Source: Yinghuangia sp035454725 (lineage in GTDB: Bacteria > Actinomycetota > Actinomycetes > Streptomycetales > Streptomycetaceae). From it: DNA of 64,000 nt. Position 1 is the first letter of the stretch. The number at the start of each line of letters is the position of its first letter. The stretch spans positions 1 through 64,000 of the forward strand of contig NZ_JBPKBI010000022.1 of assembly GCF_051388935.1 (NCBI RefSeq). The letters are read 5' to 3'. The notes under the pieces are model-generated. The model made no database searches, had not been told where the DNA came from, and saw only the letters and a list, made by a program, of their open reading frames with translations. Below, in pieces: positions 36,905 to 45,406 of the stretch. The translations under genes were made by a program, and so were the position numbers.

Positions 36905-38115
36905 CGGAAGGTGTGCCGGGCCTGGCCCGGGAGGCGACGGTCCCGGCGGCGCTCGGGGGGACGCCGGCGTTCCCGGAGGGCCTGCCGCTGACGCGCGTGC
37001 AGGTCCCGGACCGCGAGGAGTTGGCGCGGCGGTTCGAAGCGATCCTGGACAGCGGCCAGTTGACCAACGGCGCCACGGTCCGCGAACTGGAGGAAACCGC
37101 CGCGGCGCTGCTGGACGTCCCGCACGTGGTGGCGGTGTCGAGTTGCACCAGCGGCCTGATGCTCGCCCTCCAGGCGCTGGGCGTCGCGAAACACCGCGTG
37201 GTGATGCCGAGCTTCACCTTCTCCGCGACCGCGCACGCGGCCCACTGGGCGGGCGGCGAGCCGGTCTTCGCCGAGATCACCCCCGACACGCTGACCCTGG
37301 ATCCGGCTTCGGCGTCGGCGGCGATCGACGCCGCGCGGTTTCCGCCCGAGCGGCAGGCCCGGGCGCTGATGGCGACCCACGTGTACGGCACGCCGTGCGA
37401 CGTGGAGGAGTTGCAGGCCGCCGCCGACGAGCGAGGCGTGCCGCTGCTGTACGACGCCGCACACGCGTTCGGCAGCCGCCGGGGCGGGGTGCCCGTCGGC
37501 GGCTTCGGCGCCGCCGAGGTCTTCAGCCTGAGCCCGACCAAGGTCGTCGTGGCCGCCGAGGGGGGCCTGGTGGCCACCCGCGACGCGGCGCTCGCCGAGC
37601 AGATCCGCCTCGGGCGCGGCTACGGCAACCCGGGCGACTACGACTGCGTCTTCCCCGGCCTGAACGCGCGGATGTCCGAACTGCACGCCGCGCTGGCACT
37701 GGTGTCGTTGCGCACGCTGCCCGAGCGCGTCGCACACCGCGGCGAACTGGCGGCGGCGTTCGCGGCCCGGATCGCGGGCCTGCCCGGCGTACGCCTCCCG
37801 GCGCTCGCCGAGGGCGACACGTCGACGTGGAAGGACCTGACCCTGATCGTCGACCCGTCCTTGTTCGGCTGCGACGTCCCGAAGCTCGCGGACGCGCTGC
37901 GCGCCGAGGGCATCGACTCGCGCCGCTACTTCCACCCGGCGGTGCACACACAGAAGGCGTACACCCGTGAGGGTGACGCGCCGCGGCTCCCGGTGACGGA
38001 GGAAATGGCCGAGCGGGTGCTGACGGTGCCGTTGTGGTCGCACATGGACGAGGCGACCGTGCTGCGGGTCGCGGACGCGGTCGTGCGCATCCGAGAACAC
38101 GCGGCCAAGCTGTGA
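36895..38115 (+). CDS. DegT/DnrJ/EryC1/StrS-family sugar aminotransferase
   Basis: The product is 406 aa. PLP-site features are SSCTSGLMLALQAL, LLYDAAHAFGSR (the Asp that binds the pyridine nitrogen) and SPTKVVVAAEGG (Schiff-base Lys). GYGNPGDYDC and GLNARMSELHAAL complete the family pattern. Such enzymes convert a keto nucleotide sugar to an amino sugar, as PglE does in bacillosamine synthesis. AGGGAGGGGGGATC lies just upstream of the ATG, a strong ribosome-binding site. It ends the plus operon, with a perfect hairpin terminator 12 bp later. Confidence 0.93.
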   Translation: MAVTEGVPGLAREATVPAALGGTPAFPEGLPLTRVQVPDREELARRFEAILDSGQLTNGATVRELEETAAALLDVPHVVAVSSCTSGLMLALQALGVAKHRVVMPSFTFSATAHAAHWAGGEPVFAEITPDTLTLDPASASAAIDAARFPPERQARALMATHVYGTPCDVEELQAAADERGVPLLYDAAHAFGSRRGGVPVGGFGAAEVFSLSPTKVVVAAEGGLVATRDAALAEQIRLGRGYGNPGDYDCVFPGLNARMSELHAALALVSLRTLPERVAHRGELAAAFAARIAGLPGVRLPALAEGDTSTWKDLTLIVDPSLFGCDVPKLADALRAEGIDSRRYFHPAVHTQKAYTREGDAPRLPVTEEMAERVLTVPLWSHMDEATVLRVADAVVRIREHAAKL

Positions 38116-38126
38116 AGGCCTGACGC

Positions 38127-38170
38127 GCGAGGGACGAAAGGTGCCGCGGGACGGCCCTTTCGTCCCTCGC
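38127..38170. terminator. Strong bidirectional hairpin terminator
   Basis: Perfect 15-bp arms, GCGAGGGACGAAAGG (38127-38141) and CCTTTCGTCCCTCGC (38156-38170), enclose a 14-nt loop. It is centred between the convergent aminotransferase and ADP-ribosylglycohydrolase-like genes. It marks the right end of the polysaccharide locus. Confidence 0.85.
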
Positions 38171-38192
38171 TCTCGGTCCTGCCGCCGCCGGC

Positions 38193-39209
38193 TCACCAAC
38201 CTCGGTGCGCGAGCGCGTACGTCCGTCCGGCCAGGTCCGCGATACGGCACTCCCCCGCGTCCGGGACCGCCGTGTGGACGCGGTCGACGGCGGCGTGCCG
38301 GTACTCGGCCGGGATGCCGTCCGTGCCGCCCAGCACCCCCGCGACGGACCCGGTCACCGCGGCGTCGACGGGCGTGTCCCAACCGCCCTCGACGGTCAGC
38401 GCGACGCTGCGGCCCCAGTCGTCCTCACCCCACAGCAGACCGGCGGCGATCAGGCAGGAGTTGCCGACCGCGTGGTGTTCGCCGAAGTGGCCGTACGCGC
38501 GCCGCACATCGCCCACGACCACGGCCCACGAGCGTCGGCGCGCGTGTGCGACCAGCACTTCGCACAGCGCCTCGAACAGACGGGAGCGCACGGGGATGTG
38601 CCGCAGCGAGACGGAGACGGCCTCGGCGGCGTCGCGTGCGGTGAACGCGGCCGAGGTGAGCGCGGCGATCCACATCGCGCCGTACAGGCCGCTGGCGACA
38701 TGCGACAGCTGCGCGTCCTTGCGGGCGAGCCGCGCCGCGCGCCGGGGGTCGCCGGGGGCGACGTAGCCGTACAGGTCGGCGCGCGGCAGCGCGTCGTCGG
38801 CCTCCTGGAACGACTCGGGCCCGACCGCCGCGCCGGCCCCCCACGGCGGCACGGCACCGTCGACCAACATGCGGTACGCGGCCTGCTCCGCCCCGCCCGG
38901 CCGCAGGAACGGCAGGGCCAGCAGCCACAGGGAACCCATCTGCTCATGGGTGAACCCCGGCCCGTACGTCTCCAGCATGCGCAGCGTCAGCACCGCCCGG
39001 TCGACGGTGTCGCGGCGATCGCGCAGGTCGGGGAGTTCGCCGGGGTGGTCGGGCAGGTGCGCGGCGGCGCAGCGGCCGAGCCAGCCGCCCTGGATGCGGT
39101 CGAGGAGGATGTCATCGGGCGGGGGCGGATCCGGCGGCCCGGCGGGCGGCAGCCCCGCGTCGATTGCGGCGTCGTCGACAGGTCTCGGTTCTGCTCGTTC
39201 ACGTCGCAC
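38193..39209 (-). CDS. ADP-ribosylglycohydrolase-family protein
   Basis: The product is 338 aa from GTG 39209, with GGGAGGGACG upstream. The all-helical ARH fold is suggested by RIQGGWLGRCAAAHL at the N-terminus and, near residue 277, GGWDTPVDAAVTGSVAGVLG followed by GIPAEY. In active ARH proteins the last region reads like G-D-T-D, with two metal-binding Asp; here it is D-T-P-V-D, and the N-terminal GD-G region is also divergent. It may hydrolyse ADP-ribosylated targets or be a degenerate member. A 15-bp-arm terminator separates it from the polysaccharide operon. Confidence 0.75.
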   Translation of the reverse strand: MRRERAEPRPVDDAAIDAGLPPAGPPDPPPPDDILLDRIQGGWLGRCAAAHLPDHPGELPDLRDRRDTVDRAVLTLRMLETYGPGFTHEQMGSLWLLALPFLRPGGAEQAAYRMLVDGAVPPWGAGAAVGPESFQEADDALPRADLYGYVAPGDPRRAARLARKDAQLSHVASGLYGAMWIAALTSAAFTARDAAEAVSVSLRHIPVRSRLFEALCEVLVAHARRRSWAVVVGDVRRAYGHFGEHHAVGNSCLIAAGLLWGEDDWGRSVALTVEGGWDTPVDAAVTGSVAGVLGGTDGIPAEYRHAAVDRVHTAVPDAGECRIADLAGRTYALAHRGW

Positions 39210-39534
39210 GGCGTCCCTCCCCTTCGGGTGGCGTCATGTGTGACCGGCTGACTCGGGATATCGCTCGGGGACATCGCGCGGGTCTCGCTCGGGTTGTCGC
39301 GGCGCAGGTGGCCATCATGCGCCGACGGACGCGTTATGGCCACACCTCGTCGCACACCAGTACGCCAAACCCCCAATCGGATGGAAATCCACCCATGCCA
39401 CCCGCCATAAGTTACGTGCAGGTTGCATGGACGGGGGGTGGTTCGGGTCGTTGGCGTAAAAGCAACGTGTAACCCGGAAAATCGACAGCGCCAAGGGGGT
39501 TCGCAACGGGCGCGGATCGCGTACCTTAGCGCCC
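39210..39534. other. Divergent intergenic region
   Basis: This 325-bp spacer is lower in G+C than its surroundings and lies between the ADP-ribosylglycohydrolase-like and DUF6643 genes. No reading frame with coding bias is visible. It should contain promoters for both genes; TACCTT at about 39522 could be a -10 box for the DUF6643 gene, but it stands very close to the ATG. Low confidence. Confidence 0.4.
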
Positions 39535-40095
39535 ATGACCTCGGCTCGAGCCTTTGACGGCGGCTTCTATTCGCCGTATTCGGAGACCCCGATCTACGAC
39601 CGTCTGGTGGCCGAGCGAGGCCGCCCGGAGATCGGACCCATGCATGTGCCCGCGCCGGACTTCACCGGGCTCGGACACTACTCGCGCTTCGGCGACCGCC
39701 CGGCCCTGCCGGCGCTGCCCGCGCTGCCTTCCTCGTACTCCGGTTCTTCGTACGGGAGTTCGTCGTATTCGAGCCCTTCCGCGCAGTCGTCGCCCACGGG
39801 CGGCTACGCGGCTGCCCCGGTGCCGTACGCCGGCGCCCAGCAGGCCCCTTCGTCGCCGCCGAGCGGCAACTACGGTGCGGGCTACGCGGCGGCGCCGGTC
39901 GTTCCGCAGGCCCACTACGCGCCGGCGCCCCCGCAGCAGTATGCGCAGCCGCTCCCCCAGGGTTACCGCCCGGCCCCCGGCGCGCCGCAGGGCTACCGCC
40001 CCGCCCCGCCCCCGCCGCAGCCGTACACCGGCCAGGTCCCGCCGCCCCGCGTCCCGGGCCGTCCCGAGCCGAGTGGCTTCCAGGACCGGTACTGA
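39535..40095 (+). CDS. DUF6643-type proline/tyrosine-rich protein
   Basis: The product is 186 aa. A conserved N-terminal segment contains TPIYDRLVAERGRPEIGPM and PAPDFTGLGHYS. The rest is low-complexity: Ser/Tyr-rich at about 60-85, then Pro/Gln/Tyr/Ala-rich to the end with repeated GYRPAP-like units. This layout matches the small streptomycete family known as DUF6643; its function is unknown. It has no signal peptide or membrane segment, so it is probably a disordered cytosolic protein. Confidence 0.72.
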   Translation: MTSARAFDGGFYSPYSETPIYDRLVAERGRPEIGPMHVPAPDFTGLGHYSRFGDRPALPALPALPSSYSGSSYGSSSYSSPSAQSSPTGGYAAAPVPYAGAQQAPSSPPSGNYGAGYAAAPVVPQAHYAPAPPQQYAQPLPQGYRPAPGAPQGYRPAPPPPQPYTGQVPPPRVPGRPEPSGFQDRY

Positions 40096-40467
40096 CCGGC
40101 CGAGCCGGAACACCGACGGCCTGAGCAACGCGCCACGTCGGCAAGGGACTTCGCCCGCACGAGTGGCCCCGTGCGGTCACCGGCAGCGGCAGCACGCCCA
40201 TCGCCTGCGGTGAGTTCCGCGTCGTGATCGCGGCCGATGCGGGCTGGACGGGCTCGGCGTGCCCAAGCGGGACGCCGGTCGTTTGCGATGCGATGAACTG
40301 CCCTGCGCGACAACGGGGTTGAGCACCACGGCGTTGAGCGCCACGGCCCCAGCGGCTTCGGCGACATCACGGCTCTGCGCGTGCCGTACCAGCGGCGAAG
40401 AGCCCCCGAGCGGCACGTCGCGGACGGGCCCGCGCAGGGCGAGCTCCCGCTGCACCCGCGGCCGGTC
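40096..40467. other. Intergenic region without a supported gene
   Basis: This 372-bp stretch lies between the convergent DUF6643 and mshC genes. A minus-strand frame of 92 codons (40177-40455) is open, but it has no recognisable family and weak codon bias. No hairpin terminator of note was found. It could hold decayed sequence. Confidence 0.4.
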
Positions 40468-41694
40468 TCAAAGGGCCACGCCGAGCAGCGCGTCGATGGC
40501 ACGTGACGCCACCCCGGGAGCTCCTTCGTCCGTGCCTCCCGAGGTGAGCTGTGCTTCCGCCCAGGCGTCCACCACAGCCAGTGCACCCGGAGCGTCGAGG
40601 TCGTCGGCCAGGCGCTCGCGCAGGCCGGCCAACAGGGTGTCCGCAGGAGGGCCGTCGGGGCGGGAGACCGCGGCGCGCCAGCGGTTCAGGCGGTTCTGCG
40701 CGTCGGCGAGGACGGTGTCGGTCCACTCCCAGTCGCTGCGGTAATGGTGGGCGAGCAGCGCGAGCCTCATCGCCATGGGCTCGACCCCGGCGCGGCGCAG
40801 CGCGGAAACGAACACCAGATTGCCGCGCGACTTCGACATCTTCTCGCCGTCCAGCGCGACCATGCCCGCGTGCACATAGGCCTTCGCGTACGGCGCCTTC
40901 CCCGTGGCCACCTGGGCGTGCGAGGCACCCATCTCGTGGTGCGGGAACACCAGGTCGGAACCGCCGCCTTGGACGTCGAAGCCCATGCCCAGGTGGTCGA
41001 TGGCGATGGCGACGCATTCGATGTGCCAGCCGGGTCGGCCGGGTCCCAGCGGGCTGGGCCACGACGGTTCTCCGCCGCGGGCCGCGCGCCACAGCAGCGG
41101 GTCGAGCGGGTTCTTCTTGCCCGGCCGGTCGGGGTCGCCGCCGCGCTCGGCGGAGAGTTTGAGCATCTCATCGGGCGACAGGCCGGACACCCCGCCGAAG
41201 CACTCGTCCGAGGCCACCGAGAAGTAGACGTCACCGTCGACGTCGTACGCCGCGCCCTTGTCCTTGAGGTCGACGATGAGCGGCACGATGCGATCGATCG
41301 CCTCGACCACCCCGATGTAGTGGTCGGGAGGGAGAACGCGCAGCGCGGTCATGTCCTCGCGGAACAACGTTGTCTCGCGTGCCGCCAGCTCGGTCCAGTC
41401 CTCGCCGTCCCGTGCCGCGCGCTCCAGAAGCGGATCGTCGACGTCGGTGACGTTCTGTACGTAGTGCACGCGGTGCCCGGCGTCGCGCCAGGCGCGCTGG
41501 AGCAGATCGAACGCCACGTACGTCGCGGCATGCCCCATATGCGTGGCGTCGTACGGCGTGATGCCGCAGACGTAGAGCCGGGCCACCGGCCCCGGAGCTG
41601 TCGTCACAAGATCGCCGGCGGCGCTGTCGTACACGCGCACGGACGCGCCCTGACCAGGCAGGACGGGCAATTCGGGGGCAGGCCAGGCATACAT
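40468..41694 (-). CDS. mshC: Cysteine:1D-myo-inosityl 2-amino-2-deoxy-glucopyranoside ligase (mycothiol synthesis)
   Basis: The product is 408 aa from ATG 41694, the length expected for MshC. It is a cysteinyl-tRNA-synthetase paralogue that joins Cys to GlcN-inositol using ATP, the third core step of mycothiol synthesis. Seen motifs are VCGITPYDATHMGHA (zinc Cys43 and the HxGH signature at 52-55), HIECVAIAIDHLG and FPHHEMGASHAQ (metal/substrate sites), and EKMSKSRG (KMSKS). The C-terminal tRNA-binding domain is shortened, as in MshC. A longer upstream frame lacks support. It is divergent from the tetR gene. Confidence 0.96.
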   Translation of the reverse strand: MYAWPAPELPVLPGQGASVRVYDSAAGDLVTTAPGPVARLYVCGITPYDATHMGHAATYVAFDLLQRAWRDAGHRVHYVQNVTDVDDPLLERAARDGEDWTELAARETTLFREDMTALRVLPPDHYIGVVEAIDRIVPLIVDLKDKGAAYDVDGDVYFSVASDECFGGVSGLSPDEMLKLSAERGGDPDRPGKKNPLDPLLWRAARGGEPSWPSPLGPGRPGWHIECVAIAIDHLGMGFDVQGGGSDLVFPHHEMGASHAQVATGKAPYAKAYVHAGMVALDGEKMSKSRGNLVFVSALRRAGVEPMAMRLALLAHHYRSDWEWTDTVLADAQNRLNRWRAAVSRPDGPPADTLLAGLRERLADDLDAPGALAVVDAWAEAQLTSGGTDEGAPGVASRAIDALLGVAL

Positions 41695-41764
41695 GCCTAT
41701 GAGCGTAACGGTACGTGAGCACCGCCCGGCGGGGGGCGCCGAAAATCGGCAACAACCCACTACT

Positions 41765-41819
41765 GGAGAGAGTTCCTCCACTTCTGCTAGCCTCGAATCA
41801 ACCGGAGAGAAATTCTCCG
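41765..41819 (+). promoter_or_regulatory. Two similar operator-like sites upstream of the TetR gene
   Basis: GGAGAGAGTTCCTCC (41765-41779) and GGAGAGAAATTCTCC (41804-41818) match at 12 of 15 positions. The second is within CGGAGA-N5-TCTCCG, an imperfect palindrome. Their centres are about 39 bp apart, and TAGCCT at 41788-41793 between them could be a -10 box. The site is a good candidate for TetR autorepression. No binding evidence is available. Confidence 0.6.
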
Positions 41820-41979
41820 ATTGCACCACCCGCCTGCCTCGTCGGCTGCGCCGGAAGGAACGAAGCGAGTGGACGCGCAGGCAAGTCACAGGTCGGAACC
41901 CGACGTGCGCAGCCGGAGCGAGGAACGAGCGCAAGACTGCGGCAATCGCGTTTCGACCGCACACAAGGAGCTGAGCAGC

Positions 41980-42744
41980 ATGCGCGCCGACGCCCAGCGC
42001 AACCGCCAGGCCATCATCGCCGCCGCCCGCGACATCTTCGGCGAGTCCGGCGCCGACGCCCCGCTCGACGAGATCGCGCGGCGGGCGGGTGTGGGCATCG
42101 CGACGCTCTACCGCCGCTTCCCGCAGCGCGACGACCTGATCCGGGCCGTGGTGCTCGACACCTTCCAACGCATCGTCGAGAAGGCGGAGGCCGCGATGGC
42201 CGAGGGCACCGACGCGTTCGACGCGCTGCGCCGGTTCATGCACGCCGCGCTCGACATCAAGATCGGTGCGACGATGCCGGTCCTCGCCGGCCGTGTGGTG
42301 TTCGACGAAGAGGTCGACAAGGCGCGGCTGGAGGCAGGCAACCGGCTACAGCCCATGTTGGAGCGGGCGCAGGAGCAGGGCCTGGTCCGGCCGGACATCG
42401 CGTTCGGGGACCTCACGCTCATGGTCATGCGGCTCAGCCGGCCGCTGCCCGCGATCACCCGGCTCGTGATCGACGCGGACATCGCCCACCGCCATCTGGA
42501 CATCTATCTCGACGGGTTGCGGGCGGCTTGCAACAACGACCGCTCGGAACTCCCCGGACCGGTCGTCACACTCGCGGACTTCTCGAAGTTGAAGGAGAAG
42601 CTGGGTGGCCCCCGGGACATCGGTGACGACGGCCCCCACGCCACCGGGTCGGACACGCCCCTCGGGGTCTCACCGGACGCAGGGCACGGCAACGGGCACC
42701 ACGGCGAACACCACGGCGAACACCACGGCGGACAGGCCACGTGA
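41980..42744 (+). CDS. TetR-family repressor with His-rich tail
   Basis: The product is 254 aa. The helix-turn-helix spans about residues 26-48 (PLDEIARRAGVGIATLYRRF). The ATG at 41980 is chosen because AAGGAG precedes it and the classical start MRADAQRNRQAII follows. The C-terminal domain resembles repressors of drug-efflux genes. The last 20 residues are His/Gly-rich with repeated HHGE, unusual for TetR. It precedes a DHA2 efflux pump by 111 bp on the same strand, so it most likely represses both genes through the paired sites upstream. Ligand unknown. Confidence 0.92.
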   Translation: MRADAQRNRQAIIAAARDIFGESGADAPLDEIARRAGVGIATLYRRFPQRDDLIRAVVLDTFQRIVEKAEAAMAEGTDAFDALRRFMHAALDIKIGATMPVLAGRVVFDEEVDKARLEAGNRLQPMLERAQEQGLVRPDIAFGDLTLMVMRLSRPLPAITRLVIDADIAHRHLDIYLDGLRAACNNDRSELPGPVVTLADFSKLKEKLGGPRDIGDDGPHATGSDTPLGVSPDAGHGNGHHGEHHGEHHGGQAT

Positions 42745-42855
42745 GCACCGCGGGCCACCGCAACCCGGGCCCGCCGGGCTGCCGCCGAAGCGGCGAGGAC
42801 GCCGACCGCTTCGGTACTCGACACATTCACGACTCACTCAAAGCAGGCGATTTCC

Positions 42856-44379
42856 ATGAGCACGTCGCTCTCGAAAGACCCGGCCCAACCGCCCGCGACC
42901 CCCGGCGCTGATCCCAACCCCCGCCGCTGGCTCGCCCTCGCGTTCATCGCGCTCGCCCAACTGATGGTCATCATCGACGTGACCATCGTGAACATCGCCC
43001 TGCCGTCGGCCCAGCAGGACATGGAGGTCTCCGACGCCTCGCGGCAGTGGGTGATCACCGCGTACACCCTCGCGTTCGGCAGCCTTCTGCTTCTCGGCGG
43101 CCGGATCGCCGACTACACCGGCCGCAAGCGCACGTTCCTCATCGGCCTGGTCGGTTTCGCGGGCGCGTCCGCGCTCGGCGGCGCGGCGAACACCTTCGGC
43201 CTGCTGCTCGCGGCCCGCGCACTGCAAGGCGGTTTCGGCGCGCTGCTGGCCCCGGCCGCGCTGTCGCTGCTCGCGGTCAACTTCACCGATCCGAAGGAAC
43301 GCGCAACCGCCTTCGGCGTGTTCGGCGCGATCGCGGGCGGCGGCAGCGCGCTGGGACTGGTACTCGGCGGATTCCTGACCGAATACCTCGACTGGCGTTG
43401 GTGCTTCTACGTCAACGTCCCCGTCGCGCTGATCGCCGGCACAGGGGCGTACATGGTGCTCCGGGAGACGCGCGCGGAGGGCCGGGCGAGGTTCGACATC
43501 CCCGGCGTACTGCTGGTCACCGCGGGCCTGTTCGCGGTCGTGTACGGCCTGAGCGAAGCCGAGGCCGACGGGTGGGGCTCGGCGACCGTGGTGGGCCTGC
43601 TGGTCGGCGGGGCGGTGCTGCTCGGCGTGTTCGCGTACGTCGAGACCCGTGTGGAACGGCCGTTGCTGCCCCTGCGGGTCGCGCTGGACCGCACCCGCGG
43701 CGGCGCCTACCTGGCGATCGCGCTCGGCGTCATCGCGCTCTTCGCGGTGTTCCTGTTCCTGACCTACTACCTCCAGGAGGTCAAGGACTACTCGCCGGTC
43801 AAGGCGGGGCTCGCGTTCCTGCCGATGTCGGCGGGCGTGGTGGTGACCGCAGGCGGGCTGTCGTCCCGCCTGATCCCGCGGGTCCCGCCCCGCGCGCTCG
43901 TGGTGCCGGGTCTGCTGACCGCGGCGGGCGGCATGTTCCTGCTGTCCACCGTGGAGGTCGACACGTCGTACGCGGCGGGTGTCCTGCCGTCGATCCTGCT
44001 CCTCGGCGCCGGTATGGGCATGGTGATGTCCACCGCCATGAACTACGCGACGCACAACGTCGCGGCGGAGGACTCCGGCATCGCGTCAGCGATGGCCAAC
44101 ACCGCGCAGCAGGTGGGTGGTTCGATCGGTGTCGCGCTGCTGAACACGATCGCGACGACGGCGACCTCGGACTACCTGAGCAGCCGGACCGTCACACCGG
44201 AGGTGATGCGCGCGGGACTCGTGGAGGGCTTCTCGGTGGCCTCGGTCTACGCCGGGTGCATCCTCGTCGGCGCCGCGCTGCTGGTCGGTTTCGTGATGAA
44301 CACGCCGCGCCCGAAGCGCCCGGAGGGCGAGGGCGGCGAGACCGAGGCCACCGCGACCCGCGCGGTGCACGTCGGCTGA
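42856..44379 (+). CDS. DHA2-family (EmrB/QacA) drug efflux transporter, 14 TM
   Basis: The product is 507 aa, an MFS proton antiporter with about 14 membrane helices. Family signatures are DVTIVNIALPSAQQDM in TM1, the motif A loop GGRIADYTGRKR and motif C around GSALGLVLGGFLTEYLDWRW. It is expected to export a toxic compound or antibiotic under control of the TetR gene just upstream. This two-gene cassette interrupts the usual mshC neighbourhood. Confidence 0.95.
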   Translation: MSTSLSKDPAQPPATPGADPNPRRWLALAFIALAQLMVIIDVTIVNIALPSAQQDMEVSDASRQWVITAYTLAFGSLLLLGGRIADYTGRKRTFLIGLVGFAGASALGGAANTFGLLLAARALQGGFGALLAPAALSLLAVNFTDPKERATAFGVFGAIAGGGSALGLVLGGFLTEYLDWRWCFYVNVPVALIAGTGAYMVLRETRAEGRARFDIPGVLLVTAGLFAVVYGLSEAEADGWGSATVVGLLVGGAVLLGVFAYVETRVERPLLPLRVALDRTRGGAYLAIALGVIALFAVFLFLTYYLQEVKDYSPVKAGLAFLPMSAGVVVTAGGLSSRLIPRVPPRALVVPGLLTAAGGMFLLSTVEVDTSYAAGVLPSILLLGAGMGMVMSTAMNYATHNVAAEDSGIASAMANTAQQVGGSIGVALLNTIATTATSDYLSSRTVTPEVMRAGLVEGFSVASVYAGCILVGAALLVGFVMNTPRPKRPEGEGGETEATATRAVHVG

Positions 44380-44405
44380 ACCGCTGCCTTCCCGACTCAC
44401 CGGTC

Positions 44406-44437
44406 AGGGCCCGGGCTCCCGTGGGGGTCCGGGCCTT
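44406..44437. terminator. Hairpin terminator between convergent genes
   Basis: GGCCCGG (44408-44414) and CCGGGCC (44429-44435) pair around a 14-nt loop, and the flanking AG/TT extends the stem with one G-U pair. It follows the efflux gene by 27 bp and lies ahead of the convergent PI-kinase-like gene. Confidence 0.6.
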
Positions 44438-44494
44438 CCGCACGGACGCGCCGGGAGCAGGGCGGTCATGGCGGCAAGGATCAGCCCCGGCCGC

Positions 44495-45406
44495 TCAGAT
44501 CAGCGGCCACGGCACCGCGGGCCTCCGCCCCGGGGCCGGCACCGGGTGCCGGCCCGTCTGCACGAGCCGGTCGACGCGTGCGCCGAGCGCCTCGATCTCG
44601 TCGGCGGTCAGGTGGGCGGCGAGCGCCGTGCCCAGGCCTGCCGCGAGGTCCGCGCGCAGCCGCCGCAGCGTCTCCAGAGCGTCGTCGGGCAGCGGGTCGC
44701 CGGCCCAACCCCACAGCAGCGTGCGGAGTTTGTCCTCGCTGTGCAGGCAGATGCCGTGGTCGATGCCGTACACGTGGCCGTCCGCGCCGGGCAGCAGGTG
44801 CCCGCCCTTGCGGTCCGCGTTGTTGACCACGGCGTCGAACACCGCGACGCGGCGCATGGGTTCGCTGTCGCGGTGGACCAGCAGCGCGGGCCTGTGCCCG
44901 CCTTCGCCGTCGTCGACCGCGACCTCGGCTATCGGCAGCCAGCCCGGTTCGGGGGACGCGGGGTCCTGCACGTCGACCAGTCCGCCGCCCGGCTCGCCGT
45001 CGATCCACAGCTGGCACATGCCGGTGCCGTACGGCCCCTCGCGAAGCACGGTCGGCGGCACGATGCCCCATCCGGTCGCCTCGGACAGGGCGTACGTCGC
45101 GACCTCGCGCCCGGCGAGCGTGCCGTCGGGGAAGTCCCACAGCGGCCGCTCGCCCGCGACCGGCTTCCATACGCACGCCCGGGCGACCCCGTCGACCTCG
45201 ATGCGGCAGTACAAGGTCGCGTTGGACGCGTCGGTCAACCGGCCTTCGACGGTGATCTCGCCGCGGCGGAGCAGTTCTTCGGCGGCCTCGGTGTCCAGGA
45301 CGGTGTCGCCGCCCGTCGGGCCCTGGGCGGCGCTCAGCGGCGGTATCCGTTCGCGCGGGGGCAGATGTGGCCGTCTGCGTCCATCGGCAGCCCGCAGAAC
45401 GGGCAC
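44495..45406 (-). CDS. SCO1664-type PI-kinase-like protein
   Basis: About 303 aa if the GTG at 45406 is used. The body, from ARLTD-like GRLTDASNATLYCRIEVDG to the C-terminus, is conserved in actinomycetes and resembles the phosphatidylinositol 3/4-kinase catalytic fold: VWKPVAGERPLWDFP, then GIDHGICLH (DHG as catalytic loop) and the NADRKGGHLL segment. It lies in the conserved mshC neighbourhood. No ATG or GTG exists near the expected start just after the DUF3090 stop, so the start overlaps that gene by about 73 nt or uses CTG. Its substrate is unknown. Confidence 0.82.
   Translation of the reverse strand: MPVLRAADGRRRPHLPPRERIPPLSAAQGPTGGDTVLDTEAAEELLRRGEITVEGRLTDASNATLYCRIEVDGVARACVWKPVAGERPLWDFPDGTLAGREVATYALSEATGWGIVPPTVLREGPYGTGMCQLWIDGEPGGGLVDVQDPASPEPGWLPIAEVAVDDGEGGHRPALLVHRDSEPMRRVAVFDAVVNNADRKGGHLLPGADGHVYGIDHGICLHSEDKLRTLLWGWAGDPLPDDALETLRRLRADLAAGLGTALAAHLTADEIEALGARVDRLVQTGRHPVPAPGRRPAVPWPLI

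Noticed and set aside
69..38115. Polyketide or non-ribosomal peptide cluster
   Set aside because: No ketosynthase, adenylation or carrier-protein motifs are present; the genes are glycan assembly and export genes.
40177..40455. 92-codon minus-strand open frame between DUF6643 and mshC
   Set aside because: No family resemblance, weak codon bias and no ribosome-binding site.
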